Shown here: positions 37,296 through 49,200 of the stretch, in pieces
How positions within the stretch are numbered: position 1 is the first letter of the stretch
Layout of the letters: every line of letters starts with the position of its first letter
NCBI GenBank assembly: GCA_944548615.1
Contig: OX155965.1
Span: 18,534,201-18,598,200 of the forward strand
DNA from: Micropterix aruncella
Taxonomy: Eukaryota; Arthropoda; Insecta; Lepidoptera; Micropterigidae
Direction of reading: 5' to 3'
Length of the DNA: 64,000 bases
Program-made: the position numbers and the translations under genes
The notes under the pieces: model-generated
Told to the model about the DNA's origin: nothing
The model's database searches: none
What the model saw: only the letters and a program-made list of their open reading frames with translations

Positions 37296-37298
37296 TAC

Positions 37299-40200
37299 CA
37301 TCAGTCATTCCCCATCCAGATACAGTAGCAGATACAGCAACATGATTGCTACCCCAATGTGTTTGAGGTAAAAGGTGCACAGGCTGTATCCTATCTGAAA
37401 CATGTTTTAAAAAATCACATTTAGTAGGAACGATGATGGCGAATAGTCCTCCTGCCGGCCGCATTGTTATCAATGTGCTACCAACAGCAGAAGATGGTTT
37501 CTTCCTGATGGCTTGCTCGATCTACAAGTTAACGCAGAGTCTATAATACCGATACGTCTTGGGTAGCGGCTGATAGTGACGAAGAAGATGAGTCGTGTAA
37601 GAAAACAACGAAGACAAAGAAATTGCTGACGACGAAAGAAAAGAACAATGGTATTCTTTTGCAATCGAGAAAAGAGACGACACAGACGCACTTATTTTTT
37701 TAACAGACTTCAAAAAAAGGAGGAGGTTACCAATTCGGTTGTATTTTTTAAATGTTTGTTACCTCAGAACTCCGTCATTTATGAACCGATTTGAAAATTC
37801 TTATATCATTTGAACGGATATACTTCCAGATTGGTCCCATTTATATTAAAGTTCTGTTCTGATTATGGGATATATGAGAAATTGAGGGAACTCTTCAAAT
37901 ATTATCATATGAAGTTAAAAATGCAAATGTTAGCTCAGTTCCGATGATAATGTATTTTTAATGGTAAGCATGACCTAATTCTTCACCCAGGGTTGCCTCC
38001 CGACTAGGTGACTCCTCAACGATCAACAGCACAGACACGAAATTTTGTATACGCATTAAGTTATGATAGACCGTTTTAAGTTTCACCATGACACGGCTGC
38101 TGCACCCAGGATTGGCTCCCTACGAGGAGACTCCTTAATAACGGTCAACAGCACAGACACGAAATTTTGTATACGCATTAAAGCCCGTTCTAAGTTTCAC
38201 CACGAAATGGCTGCTGCAATTATAAAAACATTTGAAGTTGTTTTTTTTTGTTAAAATTTTGTATTATTAAAAATATCGTGTCCAATTCCATCATCTGCAA
38301 TTTACGCGATCTATAAAACCAGATGTCTAGCTGGCAAAGAACCTACAATGACACTGTCTTACTTATGTTTTCATTCCAAGGTAGCATAGTAATGTGTTTA
38401 CTTATGTGCCAGAGTACATTTTATATATAAAATACAAAAAGAAAATATTTTATGTATGCCATTTTATAAGGTGCCCTGTATGCCATTTTATAAGGTGAAT
38501 GGGTTTCAAAAGGCTGTAGTTACAAATATAATATAGTATAATCTTTAAAACTTATTATTATCCCAAAAACTCAGATGTACCCCAGTATGTCTAAATCATT
38601 ATAATTCCTTTTTTTACATAGTTTAAATTGATTATTTGTATTTCTTATGTTTATTTCCATCGATTCCATGGTGCAGATCTTTTGCCTTTTGTATATTGGA
38701 TTATACTGGATAAGTGTAACTTTAAGATCTGTTTTCACCACAAATTCAAGGGTCCAGATGTTATATTGCGTTGCGTACTTTGCGAACGTGGGACAAGTGT
38801 GGCGCTGGCCTAAATGTTGCGACTGGTACACACTTACCCGTAAATTCTACAGCTCTAGGCAACACCACTATTGCCAAATTATGTTGTGTTGTAATTGGGT
38901 CGTAGTGGGGATATGTTATATTCACCCCAGAGATCATAGTGACGGCGCCTGCTTCGTTAGGATTAAAAATATTGTGTGCTCCTAAAACAACGGTAAATCT
39001 TTGAACCTCCCCATCTTCAACGTTGGTATGACAGTGAGCAGCGGTGAGAACGCATCGAGGTGAAATTAGTACCCCGCCGCAAAAGCCACTGTCGCTGGCG
39101 TATTCCAGAAATAGCGCTACCTGAAAAGATACGGATTTCAAAATTGCTGTCGTTACTTTACGTTATGCATGTGACGCTCATTCTCAATGCTTGGGAGTCC
39201 TTCTAGTATGCTTGGAAATCCGCTTACGCCAATGTATTCGCCGCGCTAAATTTCTCAGTCCCTCGCTCACATGCTCAGACCACAGGTATTGCATTTATAG
39301 AAAACCAATTTACTGAAACCAAAAAGGGATAAAATTCTTTAAAGTATTAGGATTTTTATCCCTTTTTGTTTTCAGTGCATTGGCGTTCAATTTTAAATGC
39401 AATACGCAGTGGCGTAACTACAAAAAATGAGCCTCAGTGCAAAATTTAAATAAAGGTCTTACCCCTTACTTGCATTCATTATGAAGTTAAATAATATGGC
39501 TTACAATAAATATAATTATAAACTTAAGAAAAACTAGCATACATATCACAGTATTTTATAAAAAGTAAATTAGCAAGCAGAAAAATCGTTGCAAGTCTTC
39601 TAATTTCGCTGTTTGAAGATTTACCAGAAAGGAATTATTACAATGCGAGTGACTTCTAAAGGTCGCTTGAAAATTGGGTTTGTACTTTTGTTGCATGTAT
39701 CAGAATTGTAGCTTCTTCCATTTCGACGGGATTTCCATTTTTGGCCCCTGATCTAACGTGGGTCCCTATGCCGCCGCACCGGCTGCACCGGCTTAGTGAC
39801 GCCACTGGCAATACGTTTGATCTGAGCATGTAGGCGAGGGACCGAGAAATCTGGCGCGGCCTGTAGAACATATTCCGAAGAACCAAAATGTATTACACAG
39901 CTCAGAAGCAAGTGCAATAAGCCACTGCTGTAGTCCAGTCCATATAAATAACGCTACCTGAAAATAGGAGATAACATGACGACTGCATTTCATTTCAATT
40001 ATTCAGATTCCAATTATCGATTTATATATTTCATACAGTACTTGTATATACATACAGTACTTGTATATACAGTACATACACATAGGAATATGTAGTCAAA
40101 GACCGTAAAACTATTGCCAGTTAGTATGCTATTTTAAAACCCCAAAAATGGAGGACCGAAATATGAGCGATTGAAGAAACTCTAGTGTATCGTCGGGTTG

Positions 40201-41039
40201 ACTAGCGGTACATCCGCTTGATCAAGCACTTGAGAATGCCAAGGCATGCGTGACTCCATGAGAAACCCAATATATTTGGACTAGCTATAGGAGAACGACA
40301 AGGTATATGATTACTCCAAAATTGTTTACAGCGGCCTTAAATATGTTTTCAGACTTTTAAACTGGCATAGAACATTGACGGAAAGCGATGCTTAAATTCG
40401 CGGCGGCGACGGCGAAGCTTAAATTCGCTGTCGACTTGGTTCTACTCCCCGATAATATTAAAAAATAGAATAGAATAGAATAATAGAATGAAAAGACATG
40501 TTGACCATGATTTAAGAACTAAAGACGAACATACCAAAGACGAAGATCATGTCCAATCTTTAAATAGAGCAGTACCATTAATTACTTGTTAAAGTCGTAG
40601 ACAATTATATTTATCTAGGCCATAACATTATTCTCGGTGGCGAAAACCAAATGGCAGAGATAGAGAGAATTTTTAATTGAATTTATTTGAATTTAGATTT
40701 CCAACTCAAATCGACATTCATCAAATAAGAACTTCACAATCAAGTAACAAACTCTAGTAGCAATGCTGCACATGCAAGAGTCAGAGTAGGGAGGGAGTAC
40801 AAGAATTAAGCACCCTGACTAAAAATATCCTGTTTGAACATATTTCCACCACTTACACTAAAACTTACTTGATAAGGTCTTGTTCCTTCGCCGGCGACGT
40901 CATCGCCCCCAATTCTCGACTTCTGGTTCTTCTTTTGATAATCTCGCACTGTCACCACACTCTTTCCACCCAATCCGGACACCAAAACCGCTCCAAAAAC
41001 ACCAACCACTAAGAAACCCAATAATATTTTGCTGTTCAT
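37299..41039 (-). CDS. Chymotrypsin-like (S1A) serine protease homologue B, 5' exons only
   Basis: Three exons on the minus strand: 41039-40869 (57 codons), 39120-38838 (94 codons plus one base) and 37394-37299 (two bases, 31 codons, one base). All have AG acceptors and GT donors, and the phases close. The ATG at 41039 is chosen because it opens a signal peptide (MNSKILLGFLVVGVFGAVLV); an in-frame upstream extension lacks this. The propeptide ends SR|IGGD, where the usual Val after Ile is Gly. The catalytic His is in TAAHC (H86). The Asp position is Asn (N138, in H-N-L-A-I). Exon 3 has the conserved SGWGM motif. The exons that would carry the catalytic Ser should lie below 37299 but were not found; that side holds a tandem repeat, a 200-base gap and a LINE. 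Protein similarity to A is very high in exon 2, so A and B are recent duplicates. Confidence 0.87.
37693..38254 (+). mobile_element. 'accgacttc'-type inverted-repeat element with internal tandem repeats, copy 1
   Basis: Begins ttaacagacttcaaaaaaag and ends acatttgaagttgttttttt (imperfect inverted ends). Inside, an about 90-100-bp unit with gcacagacacgaaattttgt and gctgctgcacccagg is repeated. Non-coding. Located just upstream (in gene-B sense) of exon 3, i.e. in its intron 2. Confidence 0.78.
39236..39862. mobile_element. Inverted arms around a nested 66-bp hairpin in gene B intron 1
   Basis: ctcagtccctcgctcacatg (39258) is inverted relative to catgtaggcgagggaccgag (39828). Between them, 39311-39376 is a near-perfect hairpin with ends actgaaaccaaaaagggata and tatccctttttgttttcagt (one mismatch in 23 bases). 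Confidence 0.7.
39920..39963 (-). pseudogene. Relic of a duplicated protease exon 2
   Basis: On the minus strand, tttcag followed by gtagcgttatttatatggac resembles the acceptor and first 40 bases of gene B exon 2 (gtagcgctatttctggaata). The similarity stops at cagtggctta, where an unrelated repeat (ttgcacttgcttctgagctg, also at 20979) begins. It lies in intron 1 of gene B. Confidence 0.6.
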
Positions 41040-41121
41040 TGTGCAATTTAACGAAAGTGGCTCTTCGAAACGAAAAAAATACAATACTGAGAATGAGATA
41101 AGGCGATATTTGTAATCATTG

Positions 41122-41131
41122 TATCTGATAA
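41122..41131 (-). promoter_or_regulatory. Candidate GATA-factor site upstream of gene B
   Basis: The minus strand reads ttatcagata, about 83 bp before the ATG at 41039. A tcagt initiator-like motif is at 41090-41086, between this site and the start codon. Confidence 0.42.
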
Positions 41132-41563
41132 TTGGTTTTTTAATCAGTAATTTAGTGCTTAACTCATTTTAATAAACTATCTTATCATTGTTATTATTTT
41201 GCCTACATTCGCAGCGCGGCAGGCGAATATTACACCCTCGTTATTTATCGTGATATTTGGATCGTGATTCAGGATCATGATCAGGATCATGACGAGCGTG
41301 TAGTATAGCTTATCACGGATCTTGAGACGAATCACAGAATTTCTAGAAATCCAGAAATCCAAGATCAGGATTAAGTATCACGCGATATATATCGAGTGAT
41401 ATTTATCGTATCGTATCGTATTTATCGTGAGTAGTCTCTTGATATTTATCGCGTCAATGTCCTTGCACGACCCTAAAATCGCCGCTCCTTCTGGCAGCGA
41501 TGGAGGAGCTGAAACTAATGACCAAAAATATTTAAATATGGAATGTCATAGATAACTATCAGG

Positions 41564-41736
41564 AACTGATCCACCATCTAGTCCACCAAATTGTCCACAA
41601 ACATTTAATCATGTTATATAAATAGATATAATTATAAATGTCAACATTGGCATTTTTACATTACAATGGGCCCGATTGCAATTCTTTGGGAACTAAAACT
41701 GAAATTAGTTGGACTAGATGGTGGATGAGTTCAGTT
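41564..41736. mobile_element. Short foldback element
   Basis: aactgatccaccatctagtc (41564) pairs with gactagatggtggatgagtt (41712). The interior is AT-rich. It lies in the divergent B-C intergenic region. Confidence 0.75.
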
Positions 41737-41886
41737 GGTTTGCTAGTTGCCTAAAACCGCAATTACAACTATTTTAGATACTACTTGGGGATACTGCCTA
41801 ACTAGTAACTGGTTACAATGCCTCCATAGAGGTTTACATTCAAAACAAGACGATGCTAATTCCATAAAATTATTGTAGGTATATAT

Positions 41887-42593
41887 GGGAGCTAATGGGC
41901 CCTGGGGAGCTAATGGGCCCTGTTGCAGTTTGGCCACTAAGACCCAGTTATATAGGGTCGGTCAAACGCACGGGTGAACACCCATCCGGCGGCCTCCACG
42001 CAGAAGTGCGAGCTCCGGTAGGACTCTAACCTGCGGGTTAGTCTCCCCTAGGAGTCAACCTTCGGGCGCTTCTGGACGGTTTGCGCATGTTGCGGCGTCA
42101 GCCAATACATTGTGCATTCCGACTAACAGCCGGGGGAGTCTGGAAACAGTAATATTTCCTATAGAGCGGAGGTAGTTGTTAACCTTACAGCAACTGCTCT
42201 TGAAACGACCATTCGGCCACACTATCCCGGGTGAAGAGCGGAGGAAAGGATGCCGTGGTCGGCGATAGATTAGGTAGACACCGTATCACCGCTACCTAAA
42301 GGAGAGGACCGCGCAAGCGAACTTGATATTGTAACTAGTTAGGAAGTGGAAGGTATCCTGATGGTTAATTCCAGACGGAGATATCCTTCCAAACTAGACA
42401 GGGAGCGAGGCTGTCCGCTGGTTACCTTTCCCGGTGCCTCGTCGTAAGGCGTGGGCCTCTGAAGGGCAGAAAGCTTAGCTATGCTGTGGATTGTTATTCG
42501 TCCCAAGTCTTCTGCGCTCACCTTACGGGAGACAGAAAGATCAATATCGTTAAAACTTCTTGAGGTGACGGGTTCGCCCGTTGTAGTCGACAG
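41887..42593 (-). mobile_element. GC-rich non-autonomous retroelement, full copy in the B-C intergenic region
   Basis: On the minus strand it begins with tgtcgactacaacgggcgaa and ends in two repeats of gggagctaatgggccct (tail, seen at 41887-41921). Length and order of internal blocks match the nested pair at 46-47.7 kb. It sits between the divergent starts of genes B and C. Confidence 0.85.
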
Positions 42594-42602
42594 CTCTAGT
42601 TA

Positions 42603-42655
42603 TACAGGATGTAGGTATACAGGGAGTAGGTATACAGGGACGTAGGTATACAGGG
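42603..42655 (+). repeat. Short tandem repeat of gtaggtatacaggga
   Basis: About four units of 15-17 bp (ggatgtaggtatacagg) lie between the GC-rich retroelement and the foldback element; the last unit merges into the foldback arm. Confidence 0.85.
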
Positions 42656-43050
42656 TGAGTTTTAATTAACCGGTAACCTTGAAGGGGGTGAATCAGTACG
42701 AGCAGGTAAGCAAATTTTAAGAAAAAAATGTGTTTTTTTAAATATACTTACCTAATATATATTTTTAACATTTGTTTTTTTTAATAGTACAAAAAGCGCT
42801 GAGAAGGATGGGCCATCTAGCGGTAGGTAAAATATCTCTAATATTGTTCATTACCTATATTTTACATACCGCTAAATGGCGCAGCGCACTCAAACGCTTG
42901 TCAAACTTTTATTTACCAATCCTTTAAATTTTCAAAAAAAAGTTTTTTTTTTTTTTTTTTTTTTATATATATTTTTAATAGAAGTTGCTTACTTGGTCGT
43001 ACTGATTCATTTTCATCACACGGTTCAATTAAAACTCACCTGTATAGTTC
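42645..43050. mobile_element. Foldback (long inverted repeat) element
   Basis: Outer arms acagggtgagttttaattaa and ttcaattaaaactcacctgt are inverted and flanked by tat/ata. The centre is also palindromic: ccatctagcggtaggtaaaa against tttacataccgctaaatggc. A similar arrangement starts at about 63700. Non-coding. Confidence 0.82.
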
Positions 43051-43240
43051 CCTAATTTCGAAGAGTGGCTATAAAAAAAACATTACAAATGTACAAGAGT
43101 AGGAAATGATACAAATATTCTTATCAAAAATCATTGTGACAGTTTCAAGATCATTCAAGATTATAATAGATCGATGATAAACCACAACACTCTTCGTCTT
43201 TTCTGTGGAAGGTTTACGTTTGCAATATATTTTTAATAAA

Positions 43241-46200
43241 ATGTTGTATTTATTGTATTTTTGTGTGATTTTGCAATCATCGGTGGCTTTGTCAAGTGGG
43301 TCACTGAAAAAGGTTGTCAAATCAGGACGAATAGTCAGCGGATCTGGTAGCATTGAAAATCAACACCCTTATCAGGTTTGTAACATTTTCGTGTATTAGT
43401 CATCTCCGAATTAAATTAAGGACAATACATTATCCATTTCCATGACTATCACATTATTACTTTGATAATTATGGTTATAGAAATAGGGCTATTTATAAAT
43501 AAAGAGCACAATGTCTATAACCATTAATCAGAAATTTTAATTACTACGTTATTTTTTATTTAACAAGGATTTCAAATTGACTATAAAATACTTAAATTAA
43601 TTTACATAGATATAAACTATCGCGATAGTTAATTTTCCTTAATCACTAAGAATGTTAGACGCAATAACGCATCCAAGTGTAGGAATGCCTACCTACTGGA
43701 GTATAATAAATTGTATTGTATTAATCACTTTGGTCCATGCTAGCAATGTGTGCAGCACATCTCCACTTGCCATGTTCTACGTTATTATTGCTTCAATCCG
43801 AGTCCATTCGTTGCATTTGCCATAACGCAGATTGATTCCAAGGACTACTCTTTGCTCAAACTAATCTTCTCGACCGATTATGCAGTGTGGTATCCAATGC
43901 TCGTGAAATTCCGCTCGTGAAACGAGCGTAACTCATATGAATACGATGCGACAGTCACCTCTATACCGCAAAAGACCCCTCGCGCTTGTAGATTTTATTC
44001 TGTGGTTTAGGCAATTGTTTAAAATACTGAAAAAGGGAATAAAAAATAATAATAATAATTATAATAATAATAATACCGATGGCTCGCATATAATGAGAAA
44101 GCAGCGATTTCGATATAAATCGCCGTGTTTCGTGTTGGTTGTCTTATGACAGTCATAATTTGATAGTGTTTCGTTCTTCTTCTTCGCGGCCGCCAGGAAT
44201 AAAACCTGCAGGGCCAAGTAACGAATAGACGTTTTTGCAATATTAATTTAGCAAAATAAATTATATAAAATGTTTCATTATTACACTCCACGAAGTATTA
44301 CACTCCTCAGAATATTACTCCACTGTATGTTTACAGGGAACACGAGTCATTAGGGGGCCTTAACGGAGCATCAGTGAACTGAAATTTGTTTCAATGAAGA
44401 ACTTTATTCCCTAAAAACGTGCTTTTCTCCGCGTACAAATTGTTTGCAATAATTATAAATACAAAAGTACACTTTTTGTAACGGCGGTCATGTTTTTTAA
44501 TTCTTGAAATTATTGTTCTTGTTTTATGACTACTTTGTTAATTCAATTGAATTTTCAATACCTCTCTACCCACTTTAACCTACCCACCTAAATAAGTAAA
44601 ATTATTCGTTGCCTAAAAAAGGCCTAGGTAAATAATACAAGTGTTACGATAGGTAGGAGGGAGGAGCGGCACAAAGTCAAATGGCCTATATAGAAACGTA
44701 TAAATCCCAAACTGCCCTGGACTATGATAATTTTAATAAAAGAAAAAGGACTTAACATTGATTTATATTTTTTAAGGTCGCACTATTCCTGCATTTCCCG
44801 GAAGAGGTAGGATTCTGCGGTGGCTCCCTAATTTCAGAGAAATTCATCCTGACAGCAGCGCACTGCTGTTTCAATGATGATGATGATGAAGCGGAAGTCG
44901 ATTATCATACGGCTGTGATGGGAGCTCACAATATCTACAATGAGGCTGAACTAGGAGTGGTCAGGATGGTGGCCACGACGAGGCATATCCACCCGAACTG
45001 GAACCGCGAGACCTTCCACAACGATGTAGCCTTAGTGGAACTGCCGTCAGAGGTGGATTTCACGGGTTTGTTTATACTGTCTTTTTCTTTACTTTGTTAT
45101 AATTTTTAAGTAGGAACTGAAATCTCGTTTCTTTAACTATTATTTCATCACAGTTTAAATCAACTACATCCATGCAAGAAACAATAAAGATTGTACAAAT
45201 AATAGACAAAATTTTAACAAAAAGAAAAACCGACTTAATTTTTTTATAAGTGCAGCAGCCATCTCATAGTGATACTTAGAACGGGCACATACAAAATTTT
45301 GTGTCTGTGCTGTTGACCGTTGAGGAGTTCTCTCGTCGGGAGCCAACTCTGGGTGCAGCAGCCATGTTATGATAAAACTTAGAACTTATCATAACTGAAT
45401 GAGTATACAAAATTTGGGGTCTATGCTGTTGACCGTTAAAGAGTTTCCTCGTCGGGAGCTAACCCAGGGTGTATAATCAGGTCATGCTTACCATAAAAAT
45501 AAATGAATTGTTATCGGAATTGAACCAACATGTAAATTTTCAATTTCATATGATAATATTTGAGGAGTTCCCTCAATTCCTTATCGATCCCATCAACAGA
45601 ACAGGATTTTGATAAAAGTGGGACCAATCTGTAAGTATATTCTATCGAATAAAAATAGAATTTTACAAATTGGTTCATAAATAGCAGAATTCTAAGGTAA
45701 TAAACATTAAAAAAAAAGATACAACCGAATTGATAACCTCCTCCCTTTTTGAAGTCGGTTAAAAAGAAGTGAAGTGCTCCCATTACCCCATACATGCGGG
45801 TAATGAGAGTAGCTTTCGGTAAATTGTATCTCGTCTTTAAAGTGCTGTAAGGTATGCCAGTGTCCTGAGATACTTTTTACACCGAAATTTACTCCTCTCC
45901 TGCGAGTAGTGATTGCATTTCCTAATGAATATACACTTAAGAAGCTTTTCTTGTTGTACGATCTTTTTTACGCGGCATCTAAAGCAAAAAAAAAACAAAT
46001 TTAAACCTAAAATGTCCTAAAAATACATTGTGAGCTATAACGGGGTAATGAGAGCTATGCCGAGTAGTGAGAGCCATGTAGGTTCCCATTACCTCTTGGC
46101 CACCATTATGTAAAGTAATAACAAAGTAACTTATTCGAATTTCAATCACAATTTAATGTAATAAGCATAAACATGATACAATAAGAATACATATATCTTT

Positions 46201-49200
46201 ATGCTTACCTGGACGCTGGCAATCGGTAGTTTATTATAAGCACGGAGCGAACACAAACGTCTCTCGTGACTCAACGCAGGGCACTAACAACTTGACAACG
46301 AGTTTTCAACTACAACGGGGGAACCCATCACCTCAGGAAGTTTTAACGATTAGTCGTTCTATCTCCCCGTTAAGTGAACGCTGAAGACTTGGACAAAACA
46401 GTCCACCGTCAAGCTCCGCCACATGCCCGTAAGAGGTCAACGCCTTAACCGCGAGATAACTAGGTGTGTTACCCAGCAGGCTTACACTCACGTCCTTACT
46501 TTCAATTGCGACCAGATTATTCCGGTCCCTCGATTGGTTACGAGTTCGAGGTCGCTTGCGCGGTCCTCTCCCTTACCTAGCGGCGAAACGGTGTCAACCG
46601 AATCTATCGCAGACCACGGCATCCTTTGCCCGGCTGTCCACCCAGGATCGGGTGGCCGATGGTCGTTTCAAGAGCAGTCGCCGTAAGGTCCGCTACCAAC
46701 CCCTATTCTATTGGAAACAGTACTGCTTCCAGACTCCCCCGACTGTTAGTTAGAGTTGGGAGCTAACGGGCCCATGATGAGTTGGCCACGATGACCCATG
46801 TGTTCAGGGTCGGTCACACTCACGGGTCAACACCCATCCGACGGCCTCCTCGCACGGGGCGCGAACCTGGGTAGGACTCTGGCTGAGGTCAGTTTCCCCT
46901 GGGAATCAAACCGCTGGCGCTCCTGGACGGTCTGCGCACCGTGCGGCGCAAGCCAATCGATTGTGCACTCTGACTAACAGTCGGGTAAGTCTGGGAACTG
47001 TATTGTTTCCTATAGAGCGGGGGTGGTTGCGTACCTTACGGCGACTGCTCTTGAAATGACCATTGGCCATCCGATCCCGGTTCAGAGCCGGGCAAAGGAC
47101 GCCTTGGTCCGCGATAGATTCGGTGTACACCGTTTCACCGCTTCGTAAGGAAGAGGCCCGCGCAAGCGACCTCGAACTCGGAACCAATCGAGAGACCGGA
47201 GAAATCTGGTCACAATTGGAAGTAAGGGCGCGATATTCTCAAGCCGCTGGGAAGTAATTCCTGGCTTTCTCGCGGTAAGGAGTTGGTCTCTTACGGGTTG
47301 TGGCGTAGCTAGACGTCGGATTTGTTATGTCCAAAGTCTTCTACGCTCACTGCAGGTCGATAGAACGACGAATCGTTAAAACGTCCTGTGGTGACGGGCT
47401 CGCCCGTTGTAGTTGACAACTCAATATGTTAGTTAGAGTGCACAGTCTATTGGCTTACTCCTCACGGTGCGCAGACCGTCCAGGAGCGCCAGAAGGTTGA
47501 TTCCTAGGGGAAACTAGCCCTAATGCCAGAGTCCTGCCCGGGCTCGCACTTCATGCGTGGAGGCCGCCGGATGGGTGTTGACCCGTGATTGTGACTAACC
47601 CTGAACAAAATGGGTCTTCGTGGCCAACTCAGCAAGGGCCCATTAGCTTCCCATTAGGCCCATTAGGCCCAACAACTCATCAAGCAAACTTTTTCAATGG
47701 TTGACGGAAGCAACCGAGTGCTTAATGTCACCCGAATGTCCATAGGTTCCATTCAATCGCCATTGCTCCCATTACCCGCCCGCTCTCATTACTCCGCGCT
47801 CCGCTATTCGGTGCCGTAAGCAGAGGTGAAGTCGGCCAAATTATATCTCTTTCTTTAGTGTAAATTCATTACTTACACATACTAAACGTCAAAAGTCGAT
47901 ATTTTACATTTTTTTTCGATAAATTCTACAATTAAGATTCCACTGGAAAGAACCACCAAAGAAGACCAGAGACTTTTTTTGGTATTATTATCGTCGAATA
48001 CAATTTTGATTCTATATAATTTCAAAAAATCTGTTGTGTCACCACAAGACTTTCCCGGCAAGTAGCCAAGTACTGATTCCATCTGAATATTATTTCATAA
48101 ATATAATCGATGAGGGCCTCTCGGCCGGCGGACGAACCCGGTTGGTTTTTGTTGCATTAGGCTCGGGCGGTGCAAGTCGTTTCTTGGATAAGCATGAAGA
48201 GACGGCGTTAATAGTCGATGAAAATGTATGGTGGGATTTAAATATCATTAATGCTTGTATATGAGATATTTCAACCAAATTGTTACTATTTTATTTTGGC
48301 ATCTGTGTACCAAATTTCAAGTCTCTAAGTCCAATGTTTCGAGATTGAAATATGACTAGGGCGCCCCCTGGGGGACCGGTTTCAACCACAACCTTTCCAA
48401 CTCTCGCCATGACCAAATGGTGCCATGACACACAGAAGCGCGTTCACAAAACTTTTCCTTTTCGTCGGTTGCTGGGCCGGGAAAGTAATTATTTAAGGTC
48501 TTGCTTCTATTTGAGTCCTTGTCGTTCGTGTCCCTGACTTTCCTGTGAATTGAAAACATGAAACAGGAACAAAAAAGACCAGCAGAAAACAAGTAAGCCA
48601 ACAGTAAATCCTGATTATATATTGAAGTGGACAACACAATAAAATACAAACGGAGCTGCCATGGAATTCACCGATCGACATCGGGCCCATCATATATAAT
48701 TATTACACTTCTGGGAGGTGAACGGTGGATTCCGGACTAACGACCGGCTGTGGTAGGTTTAGGACAGCTGTCTTGCCACATGTGAGCGTATAATATATTT
48801 CGACGTAGATAAATCGTTTTAAATTAAAATAGTCAATAAAGATAAGTGTAGCCTTTCAATATTGATGTAATAGAAGCAAAACCTTACATGCGTTCCTAAC
48901 TTATGAAATAGCTGTTTTTTGAAAGCCACGTTATTTCTTTCGTTTACCGTATGTTTGTTAATCCAATCATGAAACAGTTTAAAATTCGCATCATATTCGA
49001 ATATGCCGTCCTGTGTAGGTGCTATCCACTACAGCTTCTTGCAAGCTGGCACAAGTCAATGGAGAATATGTAAAATATTAGATTTTTAACAACTTTGTGA
49101 GTATTTAAATAACTAGTGATTTGCTAGTGAATATTTATTATAAAATAACGGTAAACAAATAAAAATAATAAACAAAGCAAGTTGTTATGAAAAGCTACGA

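Noticed and set aside
41230..41430. Clustered atcgtgat/gatcatga motifs between genes B and C as an enhancer or CRISPR-like array
   Set aside because: Motif spacing is irregular and the copies are short and degenerate; no regulatory claim can be supported.
43205..43240. Upstream start for gene C
   Set aside because: The codon is GTG and the extension precedes the signal peptide; the ATG at 43241 is better.
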